From contig NZ_CP125098.1 in NCBI RefSeq assembly GCF_030020805.1, positions 4,177,501 through 4,241,500 on the forward strand: a stretch of 64,000 bases of DNA. The letters are read 5' to 3'. The notes beneath the pieces were generated by a model. It did no database searches. It was not told where the DNA came from and was given only the letters and a program-made list of their open reading frames with translations. Origin of the DNA: Paenibacillus sp. RC67. GTDB lineage: Bacteria > Bacillota > Bacilli > Paenibacillales > NBRC-103111. Both the position numbers and the translations under genes were made by a program. The stretch's first letter is position 1. Each line of letters begins with the position of its first letter. Below, one piece after another: positions 34,032-41,695 of this stretch.

Positions 34032-35333
34032 TTATTTCAAAAACAATTCAATCACCGGCACAGCCACGTTAGGCTGCTTAACGGGAAGCGATAAAGTGAG
34101 CGTGCTTTCATCTCTTCCTTCTCGGAAAGCCCCTTCTTCAATGCCGCTTTGAACGAAGCCTTCTTTAAATCGAATTTCCGAAGCGTCATTCAGCAGCTGA
34201 GCATATTCAACTCGACCCGCGAAGCCGCGTAGATGTATATTTTTAAATGGCCAGCTGTACACATGCAGGTACATCCGGTTCGTTTGCGGGTTGTAGGTCA
34301 AACGGCAATCCTGAGGACATTCGAATGTCTCCGGAGCTTGTGTGCAGCCATAGATCGATCTGCTGTGCCGCTTCATCCACTCTCCCATTCCCTTCAATCG
34401 GTCTATGGCGCGTTCATCAAACTCTCCTCGTCCCGTTGGGCCTACGTTAAGCAGCAGGTTTCCCCCTTTGCTCACTACATCAATTAACATTTTGACCAAG
34501 ACATCAACGCTCTTCCACGTTTCTTCTTCACGGTGATATCCCCACGAACCGCTGAACGTATGGCACGTCTCCCATACAACCCGTTTGCCCCCGACTTGAA
34601 CCCACTTTGTCGGTATGTATTGCTCCGGTGTCGTAATGTCGCCTCCAATTTGAAGACGATCGTTCAGCATAATCTGCGGCTGCAGTTCTCGAATCATCCG
34701 AACCAGCTCTTCACTGCCCCAGTCAGCTTTGCCTTTGCCAGCCAATCCGTTTTCTTCCGGGAAAGAAAAGTCATAAAACATCAAATCCACTTTGCCGAAT
34801 TCTGTTAGTAGTTCCTTCGTTTGTCCAAACAAGTAATCCCGGTAAATGGAGAAATCACGTCCTGTGCTCTCTGCAATAAATTTCGGATCAAAACGGAGCG
34901 GATGCTTAGGATCAACGGTATAGTGTGAATGATGCCAGTCTATCAAAGAATGATAGAAGCCGACCTTCATATCGCGCTGGCGGAATGCATCGACCATTGG
35001 CCTAAGCACATCGCGTCCCGCCGGAGTGTTCGTCGCTTTATAATCCGTAAGCTTGCTATCCCATAAGCAGAATCCTTCATGATGCTTGGTCGTTACAACG
35101 AAATATTTCATCCCAGCATCAGATGCTAGCTTGGCCCACAGGTCAGGATCGTACAAATCCGGATCAAACCGTTTAAAGTATTTACTGTATTTTTCCGAAC
35201 TCATTCTTTCCCTTGATTGCAGCCATTCATGTCTCGCCCCCAATGAATATAAACCCCAATGGATAAATAAGCCGAAACGGTCATGAGTGAACCATTCGCT
35301 ATTGCCTGTAGTTTGTTCAACTTCAAAAGCCAC
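34032..35333 (-). CDS. GH29 alpha-L-fucosidase
   Basis: 433 residues, retaining exo-alpha-L-fucosidase. Family markers: 'FGLFIHWGLYSLGARHEW' (19-36), 'YFVVTTKHHEGFCLWDS' with the His pair that binds fucose, 'KVGFYHSLIDWHH', and 'LMFYDFSF', whose Asp188 is the expected nucleophile (usual motif WFD; here YD). 'GNLLLNVGPTGRGEF' is the conserved barrel end. GTG start at 35333 behind AAGGAGG. No signal peptide. Placed between GH78 and the glucuronidase-like gene in a run with short gaps, so one transcript. Together with two GH95 enzymes the locus has three fucose/L-galactose-directed activities. Confidence 0.96.
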   Translation of the reverse strand: MAFEVEQTTGNSEWFTHDRFGLFIHWGLYSLGARHEWLQSRERMSSEKYSKYFKRFDPDLYDPDLWAKLASDAGMKYFVVTTKHHEGFCLWDSKLTDYKATNTPAGRDVLRPMVDAFRQRDMKVGFYHSLIDWHHSHYTVDPKHPLRFDPKFIAESTGRDFSIYRDYLFGQTKELLTEFGKVDLMFYDFSFPEENGLAGKGKADWGSEELVRMIRELQPQIMLNDRLQIGGDITTPEQYIPTKWVQVGGKRVVWETCHTFSGSWGYHREEETWKSVDVLVKMLIDVVSKGGNLLLNVGPTGRGEFDERAIDRLKGMGEWMKRHSRSIYGCTQAPETFECPQDCRLTYNPQTNRMYLHVYSWPFKNIHLRGFAGRVEYAQLLNDASEIRFKEGFVQSGIEEGAFREGRDESTLTLSLPVKQPNVAVPVIELFLK

Positions 35334-35356
35334 GTGTTTTTCCTCCTTGCATTTAA

Positions 35357-38074
35357 TTAAGAACTCTTTTCATACGACAAGCTCAAGCCAGGTTCCATTC
35401 CTGAGCCTGTGCTGCTTTTCGCCAATTTGGATATGAAAGTGTAGCTCCCAGAGCCTGCTTCGTATACCGTCTGATTTTGTTCTGAGCTCATAAGACGAAG
35501 AGCCGGTTGGCTATCTTGTTGATCGTCATTCACAACCCTACCTGGAACATGGATAGTAGCTGTTGTGTTCACAGGAATGCGAACCTTCATAATGAAATAA
35601 GACTTCTCGTGCTTCCATTCCACGTTGATAGTACCGTACACGGACTTGAATTCTCCTTTTGCAAAATGCAGCCCGCCTCCCGGACGGGGATGTATCACTA
35701 TGTGCTTATATCCCGGCTGATCTTCCACGGTATTGATACCAAGGATTGTCTGGTACATCCACTCTCCGACAGAACCTAATGAATAATGATTGAAGGAGTT
35801 CATGCCTGGATTTTGGAAGCCATCCGTTTCCGTCCAGGCATCCCACCGTTCCCAAATCGTTGTCGCTCCGTGCTTGACTGAATACAACCAAGAAGGGAAC
35901 GTATCCTGAATTAACAAGGAATAGGCAACATCTTCTCTCCCCATCTCGGTTAGCGCAGGAAGCAAATATCCTACTCCAAGAAACCCGGTCGTCAAGTGAT
36001 TGCCATGCTCCTGAATGTTATCCACCAAATATTTTATGGCAAGTGTACGCTGGGTCTCTGTCAGCAAGTTCATTTTCAACGCAAGCACGTAAACCGTCTG
36101 CGTATCCCCTTTGATGCGACCATCAACATCCACGAACGCAGTACCGAAAGCTTGTTTAATCGCCTCGAACAGCTCTGTATACTTACGTACGTCTTCATCC
36201 TTTCCAAGAGCTTTGGCTGCTTTGGAGAGCAATACGGTACTGTAAGCAAAATAAGCGGTATCCAGAACATCCTTCGGTGTTTCAGCATTGATGGAGAGCC
36301 AGTCTCCATAGTTCGAGTAGCCAGGTCGGATTAGACCGCTGCTGTTTTCTTTTAAATATTCCACCCATTTGAGCATAGCCGGATAGCTATTTTCCAATAT
36401 TCTCAGATCGCCATACACTTGATAGACCGTCCAAGGAATAATAACGCCAGCATCTCCCCAGCCGCCGTTATCCGGCGCATGCCAGTTAAGCTCTTTATGG
36501 TTGTGCTTGAAATGCTCCCAGCCTGAGTCCGGCGCTACATCTGGAAAAGCTCCTGAAGGCTGCTGCGCATCGATAACATCCGTCATATATTTATTAAAAA
36601 ATCGTGCTACATCCATATTATAACTAGCCGTCCGAGCAAAAATCTGCGCATCCCCCGTCCATCCCAGCCTCTCATCACGCTGCGGGCAATCGGTCGGAAC
36701 GCTAATAAAGTTACCACGTTGCCCCCACTCGATATTACTCAGCAGCTTATTGAGCATCACATTCGAGGTTTCTATCCAGCCCGTTTGCGGCGTTGCCGAA
36801 TGAATGACCCTTCCGATAACCGAATTCAGTGTTGGTGCATGAATTAGCCCCGTCACTTCAACATAACGGAACCCATGAAAAGTAAAGTGCGGCTCCAGCG
36901 TTACTTCCTTTTGCCCATCCAGGATATATTTCTCCTGCTGTATCGCTTCCCGAAGATTAATGCTGTACAAAGTATTATCGCTATTTAGCATTTCTGCGCA
37001 AGAAACGGTTACTTCTTGACCTGATTGACTACTTTCGATCTGAAGTCGAACCCAACCGACCATATTCTGCCCCATGTCAAACATGTAGGTGCCTCGGTCC
37101 GTTTTTTTCATGCTAACCGGAAGCAGTTCCTTCATTACTTGTACGGGGGGGTCCACCTGCGTGGTCATCACTCCATCATAAGAGCTAAGTACAACTGGTC
37201 TATCCCAAGATGAATCATCAAATCCGGGAAGCTTCCATCCTGTAGGCTCCAAACGGGCATCATACGTTTCACCTTTGAGCAAATCGGAATAGAGAATAGG
37301 CCCTGAGAACGTCTTCCAAGATTCATCCGTCACCACCACCTGAGTAGTCCCATCCTCATATTCAATGTGCAGCTCGATAAGTAAATGAGGGTTATCTCCG
37401 TATCGGTTCGGGCCGAACATTCCTACATAACCGCAATACCAACCGGTTCCAACAATCGCCGCCAACGCTGTTTCCCCTGATTGAAGATGCGCTGTCACAT
37501 CATAGGTTTGATACTGTACTCTAATGTTATAATCGGTCCACCCCGGTGCAAAATAATCATCACTGACTCTTTCGCCATTTACATATAGTTCATACAATCC
37601 TAAAGCGCTTGCGTATAAAAGGGCTTGCTTGACTGGCTTCTCCACGCGCCATGTTTTCCTGAAATACGGAGACGGCAGAAGGTCAGCCGTTTCAGGCTTA
37701 GTCCGTCCGATCCAACTGGCCTGCCATTCATTGCCGTTAAGCATTCCCATAGACCATCGCGCAACGCTGCTCCATGGAGAAGAGGTATTGTGTTTATCCC
37801 AAATTCTGACTTTCCAATAATAAACCTGTCTTGATTCGAGCATTTTCCCTTTGTAAACCACGTTCAACGATTGGTCGGATAGCACCTTACCGCTGTCCCA
37901 AACATCGCCTTTATTGTCATGCAACATTTGTGGACAACTAGCAACTATCACTTGATAAGCAGTCTGGAACTGACCGTTGATTTCGGATTCAATAATCCAG
38001 CTTAATCTCGGCTCGGACGTATCGAGACCTAACGGATTTTCGATGTATTCCGTCTTTAAATCGCTAACTCTCAT
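35357..38074 (-). CDS. GH78 alpha-L-rhamnosidase (first copy)
   Basis: 905 residues with the standard architecture: N-terminal Ig-like and two beta-sandwich domains ('PRLSWIIES' near the start; 'LYASALGLYELYVNGERVSD'), an (alpha/alpha)6 barrel and a C-terminal beta domain. The catalytic segment 'DCPQRDERLGWTGDAQIF' (about 463-480) carries the acidic residues that bind rhamnose and the general acid, and 'GATTIWERWDAW' holds the probable general base Glu. It inverts and removes terminal alpha-L-rhamnose. The ATG at 38074 is preferred over that at 38089 because GGGAG lies at suitable distance. First gene of the leftward operon and directly behind the candidate promoter 38179-38209. No signal peptide. 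Confidence 0.95.
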   Translation of the reverse strand: MRVSDLKTEYIENPLGLDTSEPRLSWIIESEINGQFQTAYQVIVASCPQMLHDNKGDVWDSGKVLSDQSLNVVYKGKMLESRQVYYWKVRIWDKHNTSSPWSSVARWSMGMLNGNEWQASWIGRTKPETADLLPSPYFRKTWRVEKPVKQALLYASALGLYELYVNGERVSDDYFAPGWTDYNIRVQYQTYDVTAHLQSGETALAAIVGTGWYCGYVGMFGPNRYGDNPHLLIELHIEYEDGTTQVVVTDESWKTFSGPILYSDLLKGETYDARLEPTGWKLPGFDDSSWDRPVVLSSYDGVMTTQVDPPVQVMKELLPVSMKKTDRGTYMFDMGQNMVGWVRLQIESSQSGQEVTVSCAEMLNSDNTLYSINLREAIQQEKYILDGQKEVTLEPHFTFHGFRYVEVTGLIHAPTLNSVIGRVIHSATPQTGWIETSNVMLNKLLSNIEWGQRGNFISVPTDCPQRDERLGWTGDAQIFARTASYNMDVARFFNKYMTDVIDAQQPSGAFPDVAPDSGWEHFKHNHKELNWHAPDNGGWGDAGVIIPWTVYQVYGDLRILENSYPAMLKWVEYLKENSSGLIRPGYSNYGDWLSINAETPKDVLDTAYFAYSTVLLSKAAKALGKDEDVRKYTELFEAIKQAFGTAFVDVDGRIKGDTQTVYVLALKMNLLTETQRTLAIKYLVDNIQEHGNHLTTGFLGVGYLLPALTEMGREDVAYSLLIQDTFPSWLYSVKHGATTIWERWDAWTETDGFQNPGMNSFNHYSLGSVGEWMYQTILGINTVEDQPGYKHIVIHPRPGGGLHFAKGEFKSVYGTINVEWKHEKSYFIMKVRIPVNTTATIHVPGRVVNDDQQDSQPALRLMSSEQNQTVYEAGSGSYTFISKLAKSSTGSGMEPGLSLSYEKSS

Positions 38075-38178
38075 CCTCTTCTCCCCCATTGTCAGATTCT
38101 CGGCAATTCACTCAGAAGCCCCGAGGACTCTTTTGATAAAGTAACTTGATTTAAAGTTTACAGGAATGATGATGACCC

Positions 38179-38209
38179 ATTATAGGGCGAATTCATCCTA
38201 TTTATAGGC
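38179..38209 (-). promoter_or_regulatory. Candidate activator-dependent promoter of the GH78-GH29 operon
   Basis: Minus strand: CGCCCTATAAT, with TATAAT at 38179-38184 as -10, and a second CGCCTATAAA copy exactly 22 bp upstream (TATAGG starts at 38181 and 38203 on the plus strand). There is no -35 consensus. Same layout as 21870-21900. The non-coding stretch 38075-38393 otherwise holds nothing I can name. Confidence 0.45.
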
Positions 38210-38393
38210 GACGGCTTGCACCATTCATGAGTTTTTTGACCCTTGATTATTGGCCAGACTCTTTTTTCATTCAAGTAGATGTAATGCCATCCTCACAGAA
38301 TGTACCATCGAAGGATCTTGCGCATGCAACATTACCCTGCTAGATTACGTTAGCTAAAACAAAGGAACGTAATCTGAAAATGGAGGCAGCCGT

Positions 38394-38807
38394 ATGAAAT
38401 CACCAGTTCCACCTTTAGTTCATCTATTAGTAGTTTTTATGATTATTATTGTCGGGTGTAGTAAGACGGTACCTGGGCCTGGTTTAACCCCAAAAACACT
38501 TTCTGAGCTATACCCTGGAGATATTCAGAAAGTTGATTATATCGAGATTCGAAGTGGATCAACTGGTCAACTCAAATCGTATACGGACCAAAAGCAGATA
38601 CAGGATTGGATAAATGGAGTTCGTAATTTAATCTGGGTTCCAGACCCAAATCAAGAAGGCAGAAGTGGATTCCTATACGGGGTATCTTTGTTCGAGAACA
38701 AAGAATTGAAATTGGGGTTTACTAATAATAATGTTGCCGGGAATTATTATATTCATAATGAAGAATTAGTAAATGAAATTCGTGATCTTTTTGAAGGTAA
38801 ACATTAG
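38394..38807 (+). CDS. Small lipoprotein of unknown function
   Basis: 137 residues. A hydrophobic segment 'LVHLLVVFMIIIVGC' ends in a lipobox (VGC, Cys about 22), so it is probably exported and lipid-anchored. The mature part is hydrophilic with 'IEIRSGSTGQLKSYTDQKQI' and 'LYGVSLFENKELKLGFTNNN', a pattern seen in small Bacillales lipoproteins that recall inhibitor-like beta proteins; I do not assign a family. It is transcribed away from the big leftward operon and ends in a bidirectional terminator. A strong GGAGG lies upstream of the ATG. A link to the glycan locus is not shown. Confidence 0.85.
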   Translation: MKSPVPPLVHLLVVFMIIIVGCSKTVPGPGLTPKTLSELYPGDIQKVDYIEIRSGSTGQLKSYTDQKQIQDWINGVRNLIWVPDPNQEGRSGFLYGVSLFENKELKLGFTNNNVAGNYYIHNEELVNEIRDLFEGKH

Positions 38808-38808
38808 A

Positions 38809-38837
38809 AAACCGGGAACTACGTTAGCTCCCGGTTT
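38809..38837. terminator. Bidirectional intrinsic terminator
   Basis: Stem AAACCGGGA (38809-38817) with TCCCGGTTT (38829-38837) between two convergent genes; T-rich on both strands. Confidence 0.85.
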
Positions 38838-38870
38838 GTTGATGTAATCAACAATTTACTTCTACAAGAC

Positions 38871-39503
38871 CTAATTCTTAAAGCTTCGCACCGCTTCAAG
38901 CCACGTTGTGGCCATCAGCGTATCTCCGAGACTGTTCATATGAACTCCGTCTGTGGTTAAATCCAGTCCGGTATTACATTGTAAAAAATGAAGGAAGGCT
39001 TGATGTGTCGGTACGAGAACGGCTTGAAATTCTTCTGCTAACCGATTGACGATATCGACATATGGCTTTAACAGCATATTTCCTGTCGTATCCGGATATT
39101 CCTTTATTATGGTTGGCTGCATAAGAACAAGACGGCAATTAGGAAGCGATTGGGTCTGATCTAACAAACCTCGGAATACCGATTCGAATCGATCAGGGTA
39201 CACCTGTTCAGCATCCGGCGAATCCAGCTGTCTCCACACATCGTTGATTCCAATCGAAATGGAAATCCATTGCGGCCTGTGATCCATGACATCCAGCGTC
39301 CACCGTTTGGCCAAATCGATCACACGATTACCAGACACGCCTTCGTTGATTATTTTCAAGGAAAGCTCTGGATATAGCGCTATGAGAGAATCATTCAGCA
39401 TCCGTACGTAGCCTGACCCCAGCTTCAAGGGGTCTTTTTTCCTTCCCTTGTCCGTAATACTGTCACCTATAAATACAATTCTATCATTTGCTTGAAACGG
39501 CAT
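38871..39503 (-). CDS. SGNH/GDSL-family esterase (rhamnogalacturonan-acetylesterase-like)
   Basis: 210 residues with all four SGNH blocks: block I 'IVFIGDSITDKG' (Ser15), Gly in 'NEGVSGNRV', Asn in 'SISIGINDVW', and the Asp-x-x-His block 'LTTDGVHMNSLG' near the C-terminus. Such enzymes remove acetyl groups from pectic and hemicellulosic sugars. No signal peptide, so it would act on imported pieces. It overlaps the preceding aldolase gene by 20 bases, with AGGGAGG before the ATG at 39503. Substrate inferred from family and neighbours only. Confidence 0.92.
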   Translation of the reverse strand: MPFQANDRIVFIGDSITDKGRKKDPLKLGSGYVRMLNDSLIALYPELSLKIINEGVSGNRVIDLAKRWTLDVMDHRPQWISISIGINDVWRQLDSPDAEQVYPDRFESVFRGLLDQTQSLPNCRLVLMQPTIIKEYPDTTGNMLLKPYVDIVNRLAEEFQAVLVPTHQAFLHFLQCNTGLDLTTDGVHMNSLGDTLMATTWLEAVRSFKN

Positions 39504-40419
39504 TAAGAAACCCTCCCTTTACTAACTTGTATAATGAATCTAGTTGTTGCACTTCTCGTCGGTGATTTTCTCTAAATGAACTGGTGTCTTTGGAACGGCA
39601 ATGTAATGTGATCGGGAGTCCCCTTTGCTGCAAGTGATACTTTGCATTAGTGGGATACATCTGCAGCTCCACTAAGGAGGCCGCTCCTGTAAATGACTGA
39701 ATCGTCTCCGCAGCATCCGGCTCAACATTCCACAGCTCCGTTAGACGCACATACAAATCAGGGTGAAAATTAGCCATCACACCGCTAAACCCAGCCGCTC
39801 CCAGCTTCAAGGATTCCAGTAAAGTCGCTGAGTTGGCATTAAATATTTGCAACTGACTTCCCCTAACTGCATCCAGTTTGTCGGCAATACTTTTTATATC
39901 GCAGGAGGTGTCCTTAAGAAATAAGAACCGCCCCGAATCTGCACACCATTCGAGCATAGCCGGGGTCAGCAATCTTTTGTAAGGGTAAGGGCATTCATAA
40001 ATACCGAACGACACATCCGGTATCCGATCAAGCAGCTTCTGGGTGCGATGAAGCCAAATTTCGTCTGATTCCTCTGAAGACACCAGTCTGTTGCTGACCA
40101 GCACGACCGCATCGACTCCCGTGTCCGCCATCCGCTGCAGCTCATCCACCTGATCATCAAATCCATCCGATATATGACCCGAAGCAATAACCGGCACTCG
40201 ACCATCAGACTTTTCCTTAACGTACCTTGCGATCCGCACCCGTTCCTCCAGGGAAAGGTAAAACATTTCGCTCGATTGACATACCGCAAATAATCCATGA
40301 ACTCCTTGGTTAATGTACCACTCAATCAGCTGTTCCAATGCTATATAATCCACCTCATTGGAATTCGTGAATGGAGTAATCATCGTCGGCCAGACTCCGG
40401 TTGGAATATTATGTATCAA
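39484..40419 (-). CDS. DapA/NanA-superfamily aldolase with unusual active-site motif
   Basis: About 311 residues of the class I aldolase family that includes dihydrodipicolinate synthase, N-acetylneuraminate lyase and 2-keto-3-deoxy-sugar-acid aldolases. The Schiff-base Lys is in 'FLFLKDTSCD' and the catalytic Tyr region in 'GIYECPYPYKR'. The usual GTTGE phosphate/keto-acid loop is replaced by 'AVCQSSEMFYLS', so it is not a housekeeping DapA. It may split a 2-keto-3-deoxy acid from sugar breakdown; inference. The start is uncertain: TTG 40419 has AAGGAG at 9 bases; an ATT at 40449 has AGGAG at 8 bases; a TTG at 40539 would add 40 residues without similarity. It overlaps the SGNH gene. Confidence 0.88.
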   Translation of the reverse strand: MIHNIPTGVWPTMITPFTNSNEVDYIALEQLIEWYINQGVHGLFAVCQSSEMFYLSLEERVRIARYVKEKSDGRVPVIASGHISDGFDDQVDELQRMADTGVDAVVLVSNRLVSSEESDEIWLHRTQKLLDRIPDVSFGIYECPYPYKRLLTPAMLEWCADSGRFLFLKDTSCDIKSIADKLDAVRGSQLQIFNANSATLLESLKLGAAGFSGVMANFHPDLYVRLTELWNVEPDAAETIQSFTGAASLVELQMYPTNAKYHLQQRGLPITLHCRSKDTSSFRENHRREVQQLDSLYKLVKGGFLNAVSSK

Positions 40420-40659
40420 CGGCTTCAGCTCCTTGTTGAGGTTATTAATATCCTTTTCTCCTACTATAAGCTCAATTGAACGTTCCGCAAATGGGGGATT
40501 CAAACCATTAACTTGGAGATGAATAACCGAAAAGTCCAATCAACCTATAGATCAGATACTATAACCCTCTTGGCGAGTTAATCACCTGTAGTACTCTTTC
40601 AGATAGAGGTCACGTACAAATAGGGTCAGCAGTTAAAAAACTAAAAAAGGTGTGTTCTT

Positions 40660-41664
40660 ATGGATATTCAAGCCTATTTAACTCCTTACAAATACGGCAA
40701 ACCGGTCCTGGTAGGATCAGGTATTTCTGGCCATTTTGATGAAAATGCCGTCGATTGTCCCTTTGTATTTCAGCATAATGATAAGTTTTACATGATGTAT
40801 GTCGGTTTCGATGGAACCGGCTATCAAACGGCTTTGGCGACAAGCGAAGATCTGCTGAACTGGCAGCATCTTAGCGTCATTTTACGTAGAAATGAAGGTT
40901 CCGGATGGGACTCCGTCAATATTGCAGGCACCTGGATAATGAAGGAGAACCGAATCGAGGCCCCGCCTGTGCTCAAAAAATGGAACGATAAATATTGGCT
41001 AGTTTATCACGCCTATCCTGAGACAGGGTATGAGGAAGGCTCCGCCAAAATCGGAATTGCCTGGACGGATGATGAGGATCTGTTGACCTGGCACAGGTGT
41101 CCGGACCCTATCCTCACTCCTGAGGAAGGCGCAGATTGGGAAAAAGGCGGCCTTTATAAGGAATGTCTTGTAGAGCACGAAAACAAGTTCTATTTATTTT
41201 ATAATGCTAAAAACAAAAACAAAGGCAGATGGATCGAACAAACAGGAGTAGCCTTCTCCTCCGACCTTAAGCAGTGGGACAGATATGAGCATAATCCTGT
41301 CCTGCATGTCTCTCCTGAACGTTGGGACTCCGGTTTTGCCAGTGATCCTTGCGTTCTGCTTCACGGCAATCAGTGGGCGATGTATTATTTTGGCTACAAT
41401 TATAAGCAAGCTCAAGAAGGCATTGCCTTATCGCAGGATCTCATCCACTGGGACAAATATCCAGATCCGATCATCACCATAGGTGAGCCAGGAAGCATCG
41501 ACTCCATCTTCGCCCACAAGCCATCCGTTATAACGCATAACGGGGTATTGTATCATTTCTACTGCTCCTGCAGGCCTTTTACAGAAGGAGATCCCACCCG
41601 TAATTATGGCAAGGAATTCCGATCGATTACGGTCGCTGCATCGCATCCTATTTTTAATGAATGA
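40660..41664 (+). CDS. GH43/GH117-like five-bladed propeller glycosidase
   Basis: 334 residues of the GH43/GH32/GH117/GH130-type beta-propeller clan. Repeated blade signatures: 'VDCPFVFQHNDKFYMMYVGF' (first catalytic Asp region), 'IEAPPVLKKWNDKYWLVYHA', 'GLYKECLVEHENKFYLFYNA' (Glu candidate), 'ASDPCVLLHGNQWAMYYFGY' and 'HKPSVITHNGVLYHFYCS'. The enzyme likely removes a terminal arabinose, xylose, galactose or similar from oligosaccharides; which one is not evident. No signal peptide. ATG at 40660 follows AAAGGTG at 7 bases. It forms a rightward pair with the GH78 gene, 31 bases away, divergent from the aldolase operon. Confidence 0.9.
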   Translation: MDIQAYLTPYKYGKPVLVGSGISGHFDENAVDCPFVFQHNDKFYMMYVGFDGTGYQTALATSEDLLNWQHLSVILRRNEGSGWDSVNIAGTWIMKENRIEAPPVLKKWNDKYWLVYHAYPETGYEEGSAKIGIAWTDDEDLLTWHRCPDPILTPEEGADWEKGGLYKECLVEHENKFYLFYNAKNKNKGRWIEQTGVAFSSDLKQWDRYEHNPVLHVSPERWDSGFASDPCVLLHGNQWAMYYFGYNYKQAQEGIALSQDLIHWDKYPDPIITIGEPGSIDSIFAHKPSVITHNGVLYHFYCSCRPFTEGDPTRNYGKEFRSITVAASHPIFNE

Positions 41665-41695
41665 CAACTTTTTCCATTAAGGAGACTTGATAACG

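Noticed and set aside
39484..40419. Housekeeping dihydrodipicolinate synthase (dapA)
   Set aside because: The GTTGE loop is absent and the context is carbohydrate breakdown, not lysine synthesis.
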